Positions 1 to 8,163 of a stretch of DNA of 22,496 nucleotides are shown here, piece after piece (the first letter of the stretch is position 1; the number at the start of each line of letters is the position of its first letter). The stretch lies in assembly GCA_026388915.1 (NCBI GenBank), contig JAPLIW010000598.1, forward strand, positions 1 through 22,496, read 5' to 3'. Position numbers and translations under genes: made by a program. Source of the DNA: Deltaproteobacteria bacterium (lineage in GTDB: Bacteria > Desulfobacterota > SM23-61). The notes beneath the pieces were generated by a model. It ran no database searches, was not told the DNA's origin, and was given only the letters and a program-made list of their open reading frames with translations.

Positions 1-100
1 GCAAACCCATGAGAGCTAAACCGGCAGCTCCCCCCGCGGCGGTTTTAACAAACTCTCTGCGGGTTATTCCGTGGTCGTTTTCATAGGACGATGCGCACAT
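1..100 (-). CDS. Tat-exported protein, N-terminus only
   Basis: Only the first 33 codons are in the window; the gene runs off the left edge. The minus-strand ATG at 100-98 is preceded by a strong ribosome binding site (AGGAGGGA, complement of 103-110). The peptide reads MCASSYENDHGITRREFVKT and continues into a small-residue, hydrophobic Ala/Gly/Leu stretch. TRREFVK fits the twin-arginine consensus (S/T-R-R-x-F-L-K), so the mature protein is probably folded in the cytoplasm, often around a cofactor, and exported by the Tat system. The function of the mature protein cannot be told from this piece. A good promoter lies upstream at 178-206. The ORF is short, but the ribosome binding site, the Tat motif and the promoter agree. 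Confidence 0.72.
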   Translation of the reverse strand, partial: MCASSYENDHGITRREFVKTAAGGAAGLALMGL

Positions 101-177
101 GCTCCCTCCTTTGTTGTTCAAATATCGGGAAGATTCCTTCATCTGGTTCTCCGGTGATTGGACAAAATTTAGGGCTG

Positions 178-206
178 AGGATAGCAAAATGAATTTCTAA
201 AGTCAA
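178..206 (-). promoter_or_regulatory. Predicted sigma-70 promoter of the Tat-signal gene
   Basis: On the minus strand, TTGACT (206-201) is followed by a 17-nt spacer and TATCCT (183-178). A TG dinucleotide one base upstream of the -10 box makes it an extended -10. The expected start near 171 would give a leader of about 70 nt before the ATG at 100. It is predicted by eye only. Confidence 0.5.
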
Positions 207-242
207 TTTCATCTTCCTCTCGGGAAAAAGTCTAGGGAAAAG

Positions 243-572
243 TCCTTGCCCACCCCCAGTTTTTGAGGAAAGAACCCATGGCCGAGAAAGACTCGGAAGA
301 GAGAGGGGATAGCCCCTGGGGTTCAGGCTGGAGGAATTCAGATCATCATCCTAAGGCGCTTATTCTTTCCTTGGGCCGGGCCTGTCCCGGGGAGATTCGC
401 AAGGGGAGATGGTTTCCCCCAGTCTCGCCCCTGGAGCTATTTCCTCGCAGGCCTCTCTTTTCGGAGGATAGGCGGGAAGGTGATTAGAACACAATGATCC
501 CGCCGAGCCTGATGATCCGAATCCCTCCAGCCTAAACCCCAACGATCACAAAAAACTGGGGTGGGCAAGGGA
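243..572. repeat. 330-bp palindromic (MITE-like or structured-RNA) element
   Basis: The ends are inverted repeats of about 22 bp: TCCTTGCCCACCCCCAG at 243-259 against CTGGGGTGGGCAAGGGA at 556-572, differing by single-base indels. A second inverted repeat inside pairs 318-348 with 510-540 (28 of 31 bases complementary; core AGGCTGGAGG). The three mismatches are all A.C or C.A on the plus strand, so each becomes a G.U pair in a minus-strand RNA. Smaller hairpins fill the middle, including GGCCTG 379-384 with CAGGCC 448-453. AAAAG lies just outside both ends (238-242 and 573-577) and could be a 5-bp target duplication, although it is low-complexity. Short ORFs inside it resemble nothing and look spurious. 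Confidence 0.6.
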
Positions 573-582
573 AAAAGTTTGG

Positions 583-611
583 TTGACAACTTCTTCTCCC
601 TTCAGTATTTT
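583..611 (+). promoter_or_regulatory. Predicted sigma-70 promoter of the kce-type gene
   Basis: A perfect -35 box TTGACA (583-588), a 17-nt spacer and TATTTT (606-611). Initiation near 618 would leave a leader of about 124 nt before the ATG at 742. The -35 box begins 10 bp outside the right end of the palindromic element. No clear operator or riboswitch is recognisable in the leader. Confidence 0.5.
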
Positions 612-741
612 AAAGCCAGGTTAGAAAGCCACAGGGACGAGAGATAAATTCATCAGCCTGCCCCTAAGAATTTTTTCAGTCATCCCAGGGTTCCCTGCGG
701 TTCGATTCTGAATATCTGCTTTCCGGAAAGGAGGAAAACAT

Positions 742-1596
742 ATGGAAAAAGTTATCATCAGTGCCGCCCTAACCGGGGCTGCCACGCGGAAGGAGCAGAA
801 TCCGGCGGTCCCCTATACGCCCCAGGAGTTTGCGGAAGAGTGTTTCAAATGCTGGAAGGCCGGCGCGGCCATCGTGCACATCCATGCCCGGGACCCTAAA
901 ACCGGGAACCCAACTGCTGATATCCGTCAGATCCGGGAGACCATCGACGCCATCCGGAACCGATGCCCGGAGCTGATCATCAACATGAGCACGGCGATAG
1001 GCCCCGGGGTTACGGCTGAGCAGCGGATTGCCCCCATCGTGGCCATTAAACCGGATATGGCCTCGCTGAACACTAACTCCATGAACTTCGCCCTGGCCGA
1101 TCACAAGAGTGGAAAGGTTTTCATCGAGATCATCTTCGAGAATACCTTTAAGATGCTCGTCGATTTTGCCACGACGATGAAGGAGAACGGAGTCAAACCG
1201 GAGTGCGAGGTCTATGACTTCGGCGGGATCCACAACGTCCTTCTGGTCAGAAAGCAGGGCATCTTTGTGGAGCCCATGCATTTTCAGTTGGTCTTCGGAG
1301 TGTCCGGGGGGGTTCCTTTTACCCCCATGAACATGGTCCACATGCAGAGCCTGCTGCCCGAGGGGGCGACGTGGTCCACCTGCGGCGTGGGCCCCAACCA
1401 GTTTCCCGCCGGGATCATGGCCTCCATCATGGGGGGCCACATCCGGGTGGGATTGGAAGACAACACCCGCGTGCTCGGGGGCAAGCTGGCGGAAGGAAGC
1501 TGGGAACAGGTGGAAGTGGCCAAGCGGATCGCCGAGCTGGCCGAACGGGAAATCGCCAGCCCGGCCGAGGCGAGGAAGATGCTCAATCTGAAATGA
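742..1596 (+). CDS. kce: Beta-keto acid cleavage enzyme (BKACE/Kce family, DUF849)
   Basis: 284 residues, the usual family length. The family condenses a beta-keto acid with acetyl-CoA to give acetoacetate and a new CoA ester; the founding member cleaves 3-keto-5-aminohexanoate in lysine fermentation. Visible signatures are the metal-binding HIHARDP motif with His46 and His48 (the same numbers as the characterised Kce), the GGHIRVGLEDN segment with Glu239 as the likely third ligand, and the TAIGPG loop at 84-89. The start is fixed by AAAGGAGG at 726-733. No other lysine-fermentation gene (kamA, kamD/E, kdd, kal) is in the window, so the true keto acid is unknown and the symbol gives the family rather than a proven substrate. 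The stop TGA is also the first three bases of the repeat that follows. Confidence 0.88.
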   Translation: MEKVIISAALTGAATRKEQNPAVPYTPQEFAEECFKCWKAGAAIVHIHARDPKTGNPTADIRQIRETIDAIRNRCPELIINMSTAIGPGVTAEQRIAPIVAIKPDMASLNTNSMNFALADHKSGKVFIEIIFENTFKMLVDFATTMKENGVKPECEVYDFGGIHNVLLVRKQGIFVEPMHFQLVFGVSGGVPFTPMNMVHMQSLLPEGATWSTCGVGPNQFPAGIMASIMGGHIRVGLEDNTRVLGGKLAEGSWEQVEVAKRIAELAEREIASPAEARKMLNLK

Positions 1597-1655
1597 TCAT
1601 TGATCAATAATCATTGGTCATTGACCATTGATCAATGGTAATTGATAATTGATTC
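1597..1655. repeat. ATTGATCA-type word repeat between convergent genes; possible bidirectional terminator
   Basis: The whole gap between the convergent kce and cyclase genes is variants of ATTGATCA/AATTGATA. It contains a perfect 16-bp palindrome ACCATTGATCAATGGT at 1624-1639 and the smaller hairpin TGGTCA-T-TGACCA just before it. There is no clean U-tract, so termination is only possible. It may equally be a repeat with no role. Confidence 0.6.
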
Positions 1656-2441
1656 TTATTCTTTCACGATGGCCACCGGCCTGATCCATCCTGCGCTGGC
1701 CGCCTTGACCTTCACCGGGAAGCAGACCAGAGTGAAGCCACAGGGGGGCAACTTCTGGAGGTTGGCCATCTTCTCCATGTGCAGGTATTCCTTTTCGATC
1801 CCCGCGAAGTGGGCCGCCCAGAGAATAGTGGCATCTCCATTTTCCTGGAATTCCTTTTTGAGGAAGGGGAGGGGGCGGTCCCAGCTCCAGGCGTCGATTC
1901 CCACCACTTTCACGCCCTGATCCAGAAGCCAGAGGGTTGAATTTCTTCCCATCCCCGCGCCTTTCATCAGGTACTCGGGTTTTCCCCAGAATTTATCGGC
2001 CCCGGTCATGATCAGCACGATATCCCTGGGCTTGATCTTGTACCGGATCTTTTTGAGAGCCTTGCCCAGGTCCTCTATGGTGATTTCTTCCCCGTCTTTC
2101 TTTTTCCGGAAATCCAGGCAAACCCCGTTCCCATAGCACCATCCCAGAGGGATCTGGTCAATGGTCTTGGCTTTTTTCCCCTGGGAGACGGGGGCGTAAT
2201 GCCAGGGGGCATCCAGATGGGTTCCCGAGTGGGTGGAGAGGGTGACTCTCTCCACCGCCCAGCCCAGGCCGAGGGGGAGATCCTCAGGTCGACAGCCCAG
2301 GAGTTCCTGCGCCGAAGCCAGCCCGGCCTGGTGGTCCACATACTCCAGCCGGGGAATCATGAACTCCGGGTCGCTGGGAACGGATTCGATGGGAATGCTC
2401 AGGTCGATGAATTTCAGCTTGGGGCTTTTCCTGGCTTTCAT
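1656..2441 (-). CDS. Cyclase-family metal-dependent hydrolase (kynurenine formamidase-like)
   Basis: 261 residues when started at ATG 2441. The longest frame begins at GTG 2447, but AGGAGG on the minus strand sits directly against that GTG and has ideal 6-nt spacing to the ATG. The family (Pfam Cyclase, PF04199) includes arylformamidase KynB, isatin hydrolase and polyketide cyclase-like enzymes, which share a metal site built from HxGTHxDxPxH. Here the motif reads HSGTHLDAPWH, with His71, His75, Asp77 and His81. The N-terminal FIDLSIPI strand and the RDIVLIMTG segment are also typical. No kynurenine-pathway gene is nearby, so the substrate is open: an amide or a cyclic ester/imide is likely. 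It converges on kce with 59 bp between the stops and is separated from rsmB upstream by a 271-bp gap holding a dispersed repeat. Confidence 0.82.
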   Translation of the reverse strand: MKARKSPKLKFIDLSIPIESVPSDPEFMIPRLEYVDHQAGLASAQELLGCRPEDLPLGLGWAVERVTLSTHSGTHLDAPWHYAPVSQGKKAKTIDQIPLGWCYGNGVCLDFRKKKDGEEITIEDLGKALKKIRYKIKPRDIVLIMTGADKFWGKPEYLMKGAGMGRNSTLWLLDQGVKVVGIDAWSWDRPLPFLKKEFQENGDATILWAAHFAGIEKEYLHMEKMANLQKLPPCGFTLVCFPVKVKAASAGWIRPVAIVKE

Positions 2442-2560
2442 AAGCACCCTCCTCGCTTTGAGCTCTGCAAAGCCTTTCCTATTTATGGATTTATACCGAT
2501 GTCTTCTCTGGATTACTGTGGTGAAAAATCTTTAAATTTTGTCAAAATTTCTTATGAATC

Positions 2561-2662
2561 TTTATCCGCGTTTATCCGTGTTCATCCGCGTCCCATTAGG
2601 TCTTTTCCCTTTAAGTCTTTGGCAAATATTAAATCTGTGTTTATCTGTGTTCATCTGTGTCC
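2561..2662 (+). repeat. 102-bp dispersed intergenic repeat, copy A
   Basis: Three near-tandem units of TTTATCCGCG, a central T-rich segment with two GTCTTT words, then three units of ATCTGTGTTT/ATCTGTGTTC. The second copy is at 13167-13268 on the opposite strand. Hand alignment gives 90 of 102 identical positions with no gap. The rest of the 2442-2712 gap holds nothing else recognisable; it is AT-richer than the genes, and CTCCGCGGTT at its rsmB end resembles another short repeat word in this window. Confidence 0.85.
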
Positions 2663-2712
2663 TCATAAGAAATTCTTGGGCTGTGGCTTTACCGCGTGGT
2701 GGTCTCCGCGGT

Positions 2713-4098
2713 TCAGGTCTTTCTCAGCCGCGCGGCGAAGAAGCCGTCCATCCGGTTTGATTCCGGGATCACCCCTTCGGGATAGGTGCGGTAGAACCCC
2801 TGCGAATCCACCAGGGGGCGCAAGCCTGCCGGAAGAACCTCGCGCAAGTTTTCCAGCCGGAATTGCGGATGGGTCTCCAGGAAAGAATTTACAACCCCGT
2901 CATTTTCTTCCGGGGTCATGGTACAGGTACTATAAACCAGGGTTCCCCCCGGTTTCAGCCAGGAGGAGACGTTGTCCAGAAGCGACTTCTGAAACTGGGC
3001 GAGGCGGGCAATATCCTCGGGCTTGCGCCGCCATTTCGCCTCCGGGTTGCGATGGAGAATGCCCAGCCCGGTGCACGGGGCATCCAGGAGGATCCGATCA
3101 AAGGTCTCTCCCGGGGGGAACGGAAGGGACTGGGAAGCATCCGCTTCGATGACTCGCACGATCGTGATCCCCAGCCGCCGGCAGTTTTCTTCGATGAGTT
3201 TGACTCTGGACCCATGGAGTTCCAGCGCCAGGATCTCTCCCCGATCCTCCATGAGCTGGGCGAGATGGGTCGTCTTTCCCCCGGGGGCGGCGCAGGCGTC
3301 CAGGATCCGCTCTCCCGGCTGCGGGGAAAGGAGGTGGGGAACCACCTGGGAGGATTCATCCTGGACAAAATACAGGCCTTCCTGGAATAACCTCTCTTCC
3401 GCCAGGACCGGGCTCTTTTTTAGGAGCAAACCTTCGGGGGAAAAAGAGGTCGCATGAGAGGAGATGTCCGCTTCCCCCAGCCTTCGATGAAGCTCTTCCC
3501 GGGAGATCTTCAGGGTGTTGGTCCGGACGGCGAAGGGAGGCTTCCGGTTGTTGGCCGCGCACAGGTTGCGGGCGGTCTCCGGCCCGAATTCCTTGACCCA
3601 TCGTTCCACCAGCCAGGAGGGGTGGGAAAAGGCCTGAGTGATATACTCGATCGGCCGTTCCGGAAAAGGGGGAAAGAGATCCCGGTCCTTGTTGCGGATC
3701 ACGGAGCGGAGGAGGGCGTTGACAAACCCCGTGATCTTCTCGTTTTTGAAGAGAACCTTGGCCAGGCGGACCGACTCGTTCACCGCCGCGGATTCCGGCA
3801 CCCGGTCCATGAAAAGGATCTGGTAGGCGCCCAGCCGCAGGAGATGGAGGAGGCGGGGTTCGATTTTCTTGCCCCGTGATTTGAGGGCGTGCTGGAGGTG
3901 GGTGTCCAGGTTGCCCCGCCAGCGGAGGATTCCCAGGACCATTTCGGAAATCATCGCCCGGTCCAGGGGGCGCAGATCGGGGGATTCGATAAAGGCCTGA
4001 TCGAGGGTCAGGTCGGCAAAGGAGGATGAACGCTCGATCTCCTGCAGAATTTTCCAGGCGAGCAGACGCACGGGATCATAGGGCGGCGAGTTACCCAT
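2713..4098 (-). CDS. rsmB: 16S rRNA (cytosine-967-C5)-methyltransferase RsmB
   Basis: 461 residues from ATG 4098. It methylates C967 of 16S rRNA using S-adenosylmethionine. Residues 1-135 form the NusB-like RNA-binding domain typical of RsmB/Fmu, and the C-terminal half is the Rossmann methyltransferase. Motifs seen are the SAM loop LDACAAPGGKT (266-276), the motif IV cysteine in DAPCTG (Cys342) and the catalytic cysteine in YSTCTM (Cys392). The frame is open further upstream to 4293, but that stretch overlaps fmt in another phase and has no family similarity. The chosen ATG lies 10 bp after the fmt stop, as expected in the common def-fmt-rsmB order. The ribosome binding site is weak (GGGGGA). 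Confidence 0.93.
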   Translation of the reverse strand: MGNSPPYDPVRLLAWKILQEIERSSSFADLTLDQAFIESPDLRPLDRAMISEMVLGILRWRGNLDTHLQHALKSRGKKIEPRLLHLLRLGAYQILFMDRVPESAAVNESVRLAKVLFKNEKITGFVNALLRSVIRNKDRDLFPPFPERPIEYITQAFSHPSWLVERWVKEFGPETARNLCAANNRKPPFAVRTNTLKISREELHRRLGEADISSHATSFSPEGLLLKKSPVLAEERLFQEGLYFVQDESSQVVPHLLSPQPGERILDACAAPGGKTTHLAQLMEDRGEILALELHGSRVKLIEENCRRLGITIVRVIEADASQSLPFPPGETFDRILLDAPCTGLGILHRNPEAKWRRKPEDIARLAQFQKSLLDNVSSWLKPGGTLVYSTCTMTPEENDGVVNSFLETHPQFRLENLREVLPAGLRPLVDSQGFYRTYPEGVIPESNRMDGFFAARLRKT

Positions 4099-4108
4099 GG
4101 GTCCCCCG

Positions 4109-5041
4109 TCACTCTCCCAATCGCTCACCGGCGGCAAGAGGGTTTCCCCGGAGGAAATCGGATACCCGCATGCGGGGACGGCTTTCCACCTGGGCCTCCC
4201 GGACGAGGAGATATCCCTGGGATGCGGCCACGCGGAGCCCCTCATCCGAGGCCCGGACGATTGTTCCGGGCGGCTCTTGCGCTCCTCCCTCAATCAGGCG
4301 GGGCCGGAAAAGCTTGAGAATCCGTCCGGCTAAGAGGGTGAAAGCCCCGGGCCAGGGATCAAAGGCACGGATCTGGTTGAAAGTCTGTCGCGCCGGGGCG
4401 CTCCAGCGGATCCGGGCTTCCTCCTTTTCGATTTTCGGCGCCAGGGTGGCCAGGGTAGGGTCCTGAGGCTTGGGGATGATGGTATTCGTTTCCAGCCCCT
4501 CCAGAGTGCGCAGGAGCAAGCGGGCGCCGATTCGGGCGAGGCGATCGTGGAGCGTTCCGGCGGTGTCTTCCTCTCGAATGTCCGTTTCCTCGGCAAGAAG
4601 GATCGGTCCGGTGTCCATTCCCGGGTCCATGAACATGGTGGTGATCCCGGTTCGGGTTTCTCCGCCCAGGATGGCCCGGACGATGGGGGCGGCGCCCCGG
4701 TACTTGGGAAGGAGCGAACCGTGAACGTTTACGCAACCGCGGGGAGGAACGGCCAGCACTGGTGCGGAAAGGATCTGCCCGTAGGCCGCCACGACCATGA
4801 GTTCGGGCTTGATGGACTCCAGGATCTTCAGGAAAGCCGGATCGCGGATCTTTTCCGGCTGATGGACGGGAAGACCGGCTTTCCGGGCCAGCGATTTGAC
4901 CGGCGTGGCGATCGTTTTCTGCCCCCGACCCTTGGGCCGGTCAGGCTGGGTGACGACACCAATCACCTCGTGGGAAGAGGCCAGGAGGGCTTCCAGGGTG
5001 AAGCAGGCGAATTCGGCGGTTCCCAGAAAGAGGACCTTCAA
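4109..5041 (-). CDS. fmt: Methionyl-tRNA formyltransferase
   Basis: 310 residues. It transfers a formyl group from 10-formyltetrahydrofolate to Met-tRNA(fMet) in the cytoplasm. The catalytic triad is present: Asn105 and His107 in NVHGSLLPKYRGAAPI and Asp143 in MDPGMDTGPIL. The Rossmann N-terminus is MKVLFLGTAEFA, and the C-terminal OB-like domain includes FNQIRAFDPWPGAF. The start is TTG at 5041, overlapping the def TGA as TTGA, which indicates translational coupling to def. No ATG fits better. The typical bacterial length and complete motifs indicate a functional gene. Confidence 0.94.
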   Translation of the reverse strand: MKVLFLGTAEFACFTLEALLASSHEVIGVVTQPDRPKGRGQKTIATPVKSLARKAGLPVHQPEKIRDPAFLKILESIKPELMVVAAYGQILSAPVLAVPPRGCVNVHGSLLPKYRGAAPIVRAILGGETRTGITTMFMDPGMDTGPILLAEETDIREEDTAGTLHDRLARIGARLLLRTLEGLETNTIIPKPQDPTLATLAPKIEKEEARIRWSAPARQTFNQIRAFDPWPGAFTLLAGRILKLFRPRLIEGGAQEPPGTIVRASDEGLRVAASQGYLLVREAQVESRPRMRVSDFLRGNPLAAGERLGE

Positions 5042-5552
5042 GCCTTCTTTTCCTCTTTTTCTTTCTTCAGCAGTTTTTTCTTGATGAGCCTTCTCTTCAG
5101 GGGACTGAGCCGGTCGATGAAGAGAACCCCGTCCAGATGATCGATTTCATGCTGCAGGGCGATGCCAGGAGATCCTCTCCCGCGATCTCCGCCGTCTCTC
5201 CCTCCAGGTTCTGGTAGCGGACGACCACCTTCTGGCTCCGTTTGACTTCTTCGTTGCAATCCGGGACGCTCAGGCAGCCCTCGTCCCAGATGCACTCCCC
5301 CTCGGCGGCCACGATCTCGGCGTTGATCAGGACGAGAAGTTTTTTGGGTTGGTCGGCCGGGGTCACGTCGATCACCGCCAGACGGAGGGAGTGGCCCACC
5401 TGGTTTGCGGCCAGGCCCACGCCCGGAGCAGAGTACATCGTCTCGGCCAGGTCCTGGACCAGCCTGCGGATCTCCGCGTCGACCTTCTGCACGGGCTTGG
5501 TTTTTTCCTTGAGAACCGGGTTCGGGTAATGGAGAATTTCTAAAACAGCCAT
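5038..5552 (-). CDS. def: Peptide deformylase, broken by a one-base frameshift
   Basis: It removes the formyl group from nascent N-formylmethionine and acts with fmt. The first frame, from ATG 5552, carries motif I GVGLAANQ (44-51) and motif II EGCLSVP with metal ligand Cys93, then reads GEDLLA. From there the family pattern continues only in another frame, as ALQHEIDHLDGVLFIDRLS (motif III HEIDH), ending at 5038. Adding one base between 5163 and 5164 restores GEDLLAIALQHEIDH and a 171-residue protein of normal length. Left as it is, the first frame runs to 5097 and lacks HEIDH, so it would be inactive. The native stop overlaps the fmt start (TTGA). A sequencing or assembly error is the simplest explanation; real loss with a second def elsewhere is possible. 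An alternative ATG at 5594 has no better ribosome binding site. Confidence 0.85.
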
Positions 5553-5644
5553 GGAATTTTGAACTGGGTTAGCAAAAAATGGATGAATCGCCATAAAGCT
5601 GATCCGAGTATGTTCAGGCGATTCTGATTCGCAGCTTTTTTGTC

Positions 5645-5681
5645 TATGCCTTCTCTGCGTAATCTGCGCAATCTGCGGATA
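5645..5681. repeat. Short CTGCG word repeat between priA and def
   Basis: The 104-bp gap between the priA stop and the def start contains TCTCTGCGTAATCTGCGC and AATCTGCGGATAAAAAG, variants of the CTGCG/ATCCGC words seen at 13112-13129 and 20296-20313. No clear promoter for def was found here. Confidence 0.45.
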
Positions 5682-5698
5682 AAAAGTTGCCAGATTTT

Positions 5699-8161
5699 TT
5701 ATAGCATATGGACCGGGTCCACATCAACGATCAATTTGACGCCGCGCGCCGGGATCTCTGCTTCGATCCTGGTGATCACCTGTTCCGTGAATTCATGGAG
5801 AGAGTCCCATCTCCTCCCCTTGAAGAGCATCTGCCAGCGGTGCTTTCCTTTCAGCCGGGCCAGAGGGGCCATGGCCGGTCCCAGGACATCCACCTCTCCC
5901 CGGTATTTCTTCTCCCGTTTCAGGATTCCCTGAACCCGCGCTTCCAGGGCCTGGGCGTATTTCCGGAGCCCGCTTTCCGAATTGGATTCCAGGCGGAGGT
6001 TGATCAGCCGCACAAAGGGCGGATAGGACGCTTCGCGGCGGAACTGGATCTCCTGCTGATAGAAGGCGGCGTAATCCTGGGATTGAGCCATCCGGATGCT
6101 GTAGTGCTGGGGGGTGAAAGATTGAATGAGGACCTTGCCGGGAAGATCTCCCCGGCCGGCCCTCCCGGCCACCTGGGTCAGGAGCTGAAAGGTCCGCTCG
6201 CCGGCCCGGAAGTCGGGGACGTTCAGGGAAAGATCCGCGGCCAGAACCCCCACCAGGGTGACCCGCGGGAAGTCATGGCCCTTGGTGATCATCTGCGTGC
6301 CGATGAGAAGATTCACCTCTCCCCGCCGCACCTGCCCGAGGATTTTCTGGTGCGACCCCTTCCGCGTGGTCGTGTCCCGGTCCATGCGGCTCACCGGGAC
6401 CTGGGGAAGCATTTTTTTGATCTCCTCTTCCAGGCGCTGGGTCCCGATTCCGAAGAGGAGCACACCGGGGGAGGCGCATTCCGGGCAGCGGTCCGGGGCG
6501 GACAGGGAATAATCGCAGTAATGGCAGCGGAAAGTTTTATCCGGAAGGTGATAAGTCAGGGAGACGCTGCAGTTGGGGCATTTATAGACAAACCCGCAAT
6601 CCCGGCAGAGGGCGAAGGTGGAAAATCCCCGGCGGTTCAGGAAGAGGAATGCCTGTTCGCCTCTGGCCAGGCTCTCCTGCAGGGACTCCCGCAGGAGGCG
6701 GGAGAAGACCGGCTTTTCTTTCCCCTCTCCCTGCTCTAGGCGCATATCCAAAATCTGGATTTCCGGAAGCGGCCGCTGGTCGATTCGGGTCGGCAGGGAT
6801 AGAAGCTGGAATTTCCCCTCCAGGGCATTATGGTAGGACTCCAGGGAGGGGGTGGCCGAGCCCAGGATCACCACGGCATTTTCCATCTTTCCCCGGACCA
6901 GGGCCAGGTCCCGGGCGTGGTAGCGGACTTTCTCTTCCTGCTTGTAAGAGGGATCGTGTTCTTCATCGACGATGATGATCCCCGGGGAATCCAGGGGGGC
7001 GAAGACGGCCGACCGCACCCCGATCACCAGTTGGACCAGCCCCTTTCTCACCCTTCTCCATTCGTCGTACCGCTCTCCGGCGGACAGGCCGCTGTGCAGG
7101 ACCGCCATGGGGTATTGAATCCGGGAGCGGAAGTAGGCGAGCACTTGGCCGGTGAGAGAAATCTCGGGGAGCAGGAGGAGGGCCTGGCGACCCTGGGAGA
7201 CGGTTTCTTCGATGGCCCGGAGGTACACTTCGGTCTTCCCGCTGCCGGTTACTCCATGGAGGAGGAAGGGCTGAAAGGTGCGGGAGTGCAGGGCGGCATA
7301 AATTTTCTCCAGGGCTTTTTTCTGGTCTTCGGTCAGAAGGGAGGGGGGGCCGTCGAGCCAGTCCTCGATCCCCTCCCAAGAGGGCTCGCGGAAAGCTTCT
7401 TTGGGGGTGATTTCCACCAACCCGCGGACTTTCAACCGGTTCAGGAGGGGCGAGGCATTTTTATAACGGGCCTTCAATTCGGCCACCGGCACTTCCCCCG
7501 CTTTCTGGAGGAAGTCGAGAATTTCCTTCTGCCCCGCCGAAAGCCGGACCTCTTCCTTGAGTGACCGGAAGCGGACCCAGTTTACCTTTTTCTCCCTGAC
7601 CTGCGCTCTTCCCAGGTCCTCCTTCCTTTCCACCCATCCTTTCCCCTTCATCCTTTCCAGGGTGGTACGAAGGGAAGTCGAATATTTTTTCTGCAGGAGA
7701 GAAAAAGCGGCCCCTTTCTCTTTTCGGTCCTTTAATTCCCGGAGGATTTTTCTCTCCGGGGAATCCGTGGGAAGCTTGGCCAGGGCATCTTCCCCCGGGG
7801 CGGTAAGGACGAAGGTCTCTCGGGAGCGCACCTGTACACCGGCGGGAAGGGCGGTTTTCATCACCTCGCCGATGGGCTGCAGGTAATAGCGGGAGACCCA
7901 GAGGAGGAACTCCAAAGATTTTTCCGGGAAAGAGATCTCCCCGTCCAGAACCTGCCGGAGGGGAAGAATGGCGGTGTGGGAAGGAAGGGTTTGGGCCGGG
8001 CCGAGGACGAAGCCGGTGAGGATCCGCCTGCCGAAGGGAACCAGAACCCTCTTTCCCGGGGAAACCTCCGCCCGCAGGTCCGCGGGGACTTCATAGGTAA
8101 AGGTCTTGCGGACGGGCAGGGGAAGGGCGACTTCGATGTATTGCTTGGGATCGGACATCAT
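5699..8161 (-). CDS. priA: Primosomal replication-restart helicase PriA
   Basis: 820 residues. PriA binds stalled or repaired forks and reloads the replicative helicase. The N-terminal DNA-binding part (about 1-110) is followed by a superfamily 2 helicase core: Walker A GVTGSGKT (303-310), DEEH box (399-402) and GSATPS (434-439). The zinc-binding insertion has the expected eight cysteines (519, 522, 528, 531, 546, 549, 559, 562). The C-terminal helicase motif with QVAGRAGR is also present. Two consecutive Met codons open the frame and no Shine-Dalgarno is visible, because a terminator-like hairpin ends only a few bases before the start. It precedes def-fmt-rsmB, a widespread bacterial gene order. 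Confidence 0.96.
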   Translation of the reverse strand: MMSDPKQYIEVALPLPVRKTFTYEVPADLRAEVSPGKRVLVPFGRRILTGFVLGPAQTLPSHTAILPLRQVLDGEISFPEKSLEFLLWVSRYYLQPIGEVMKTALPAGVQVRSRETFVLTAPGEDALAKLPTDSPERKILRELKDRKEKGAAFSLLQKKYSTSLRTTLERMKGKGWVERKEDLGRAQVREKKVNWVRFRSLKEEVRLSAGQKEILDFLQKAGEVPVAELKARYKNASPLLNRLKVRGLVEITPKEAFREPSWEGIEDWLDGPPSLLTEDQKKALEKIYAALHSRTFQPFLLHGVTGSGKTEVYLRAIEETVSQGRQALLLLPEISLTGQVLAYFRSRIQYPMAVLHSGLSAGERYDEWRRVRKGLVQLVIGVRSAVFAPLDSPGIIIVDEEHDPSYKQEEKVRYHARDLALVRGKMENAVVILGSATPSLESYHNALEGKFQLLSLPTRIDQRPLPEIQILDMRLEQGEGKEKPVFSRLLRESLQESLARGEQAFLFLNRRGFSTFALCRDCGFVYKCPNCSVSLTYHLPDKTFRCHYCDYSLSAPDRCPECASPGVLLFGIGTQRLEEEIKKMLPQVPVSRMDRDTTTRKGSHQKILGQVRRGEVNLLIGTQMITKGHDFPRVTLVGVLAADLSLNVPDFRAGERTFQLLTQVAGRAGRGDLPGKVLIQSFTPQHYSIRMAQSQDYAAFYQQEIQFRREASYPPFVRLINLRLESNSESGLRKYAQALEARVQGILKREKKYRGEVDVLGPAMAPLARLKGKHRWQMLFKGRRWDSLHEFTEQVITRIEAEIPARGVKLIVDVDPVHML

Positions 8162-8163
8162 TC

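Noticed and set aside
263..542. Short ORFs on both strands inside the palindromic element
   Set aside because: They cover mirrored inverted-repeat sequence, lack ribosome binding sites and look like chance frames.
2199..3152. 317-residue plus-strand ORF
   Set aside because: Lies antisense to the cyclase and rsmB genes and through the 102-bp repeat; the protein has no recognisable domain and contains repeat translation.
4099..4293. N-terminal extension of RsmB
   Set aside because: Overlaps fmt in another frame and lacks family similarity; the ATG at 4098 fits gene spacing and the NusB-like start.
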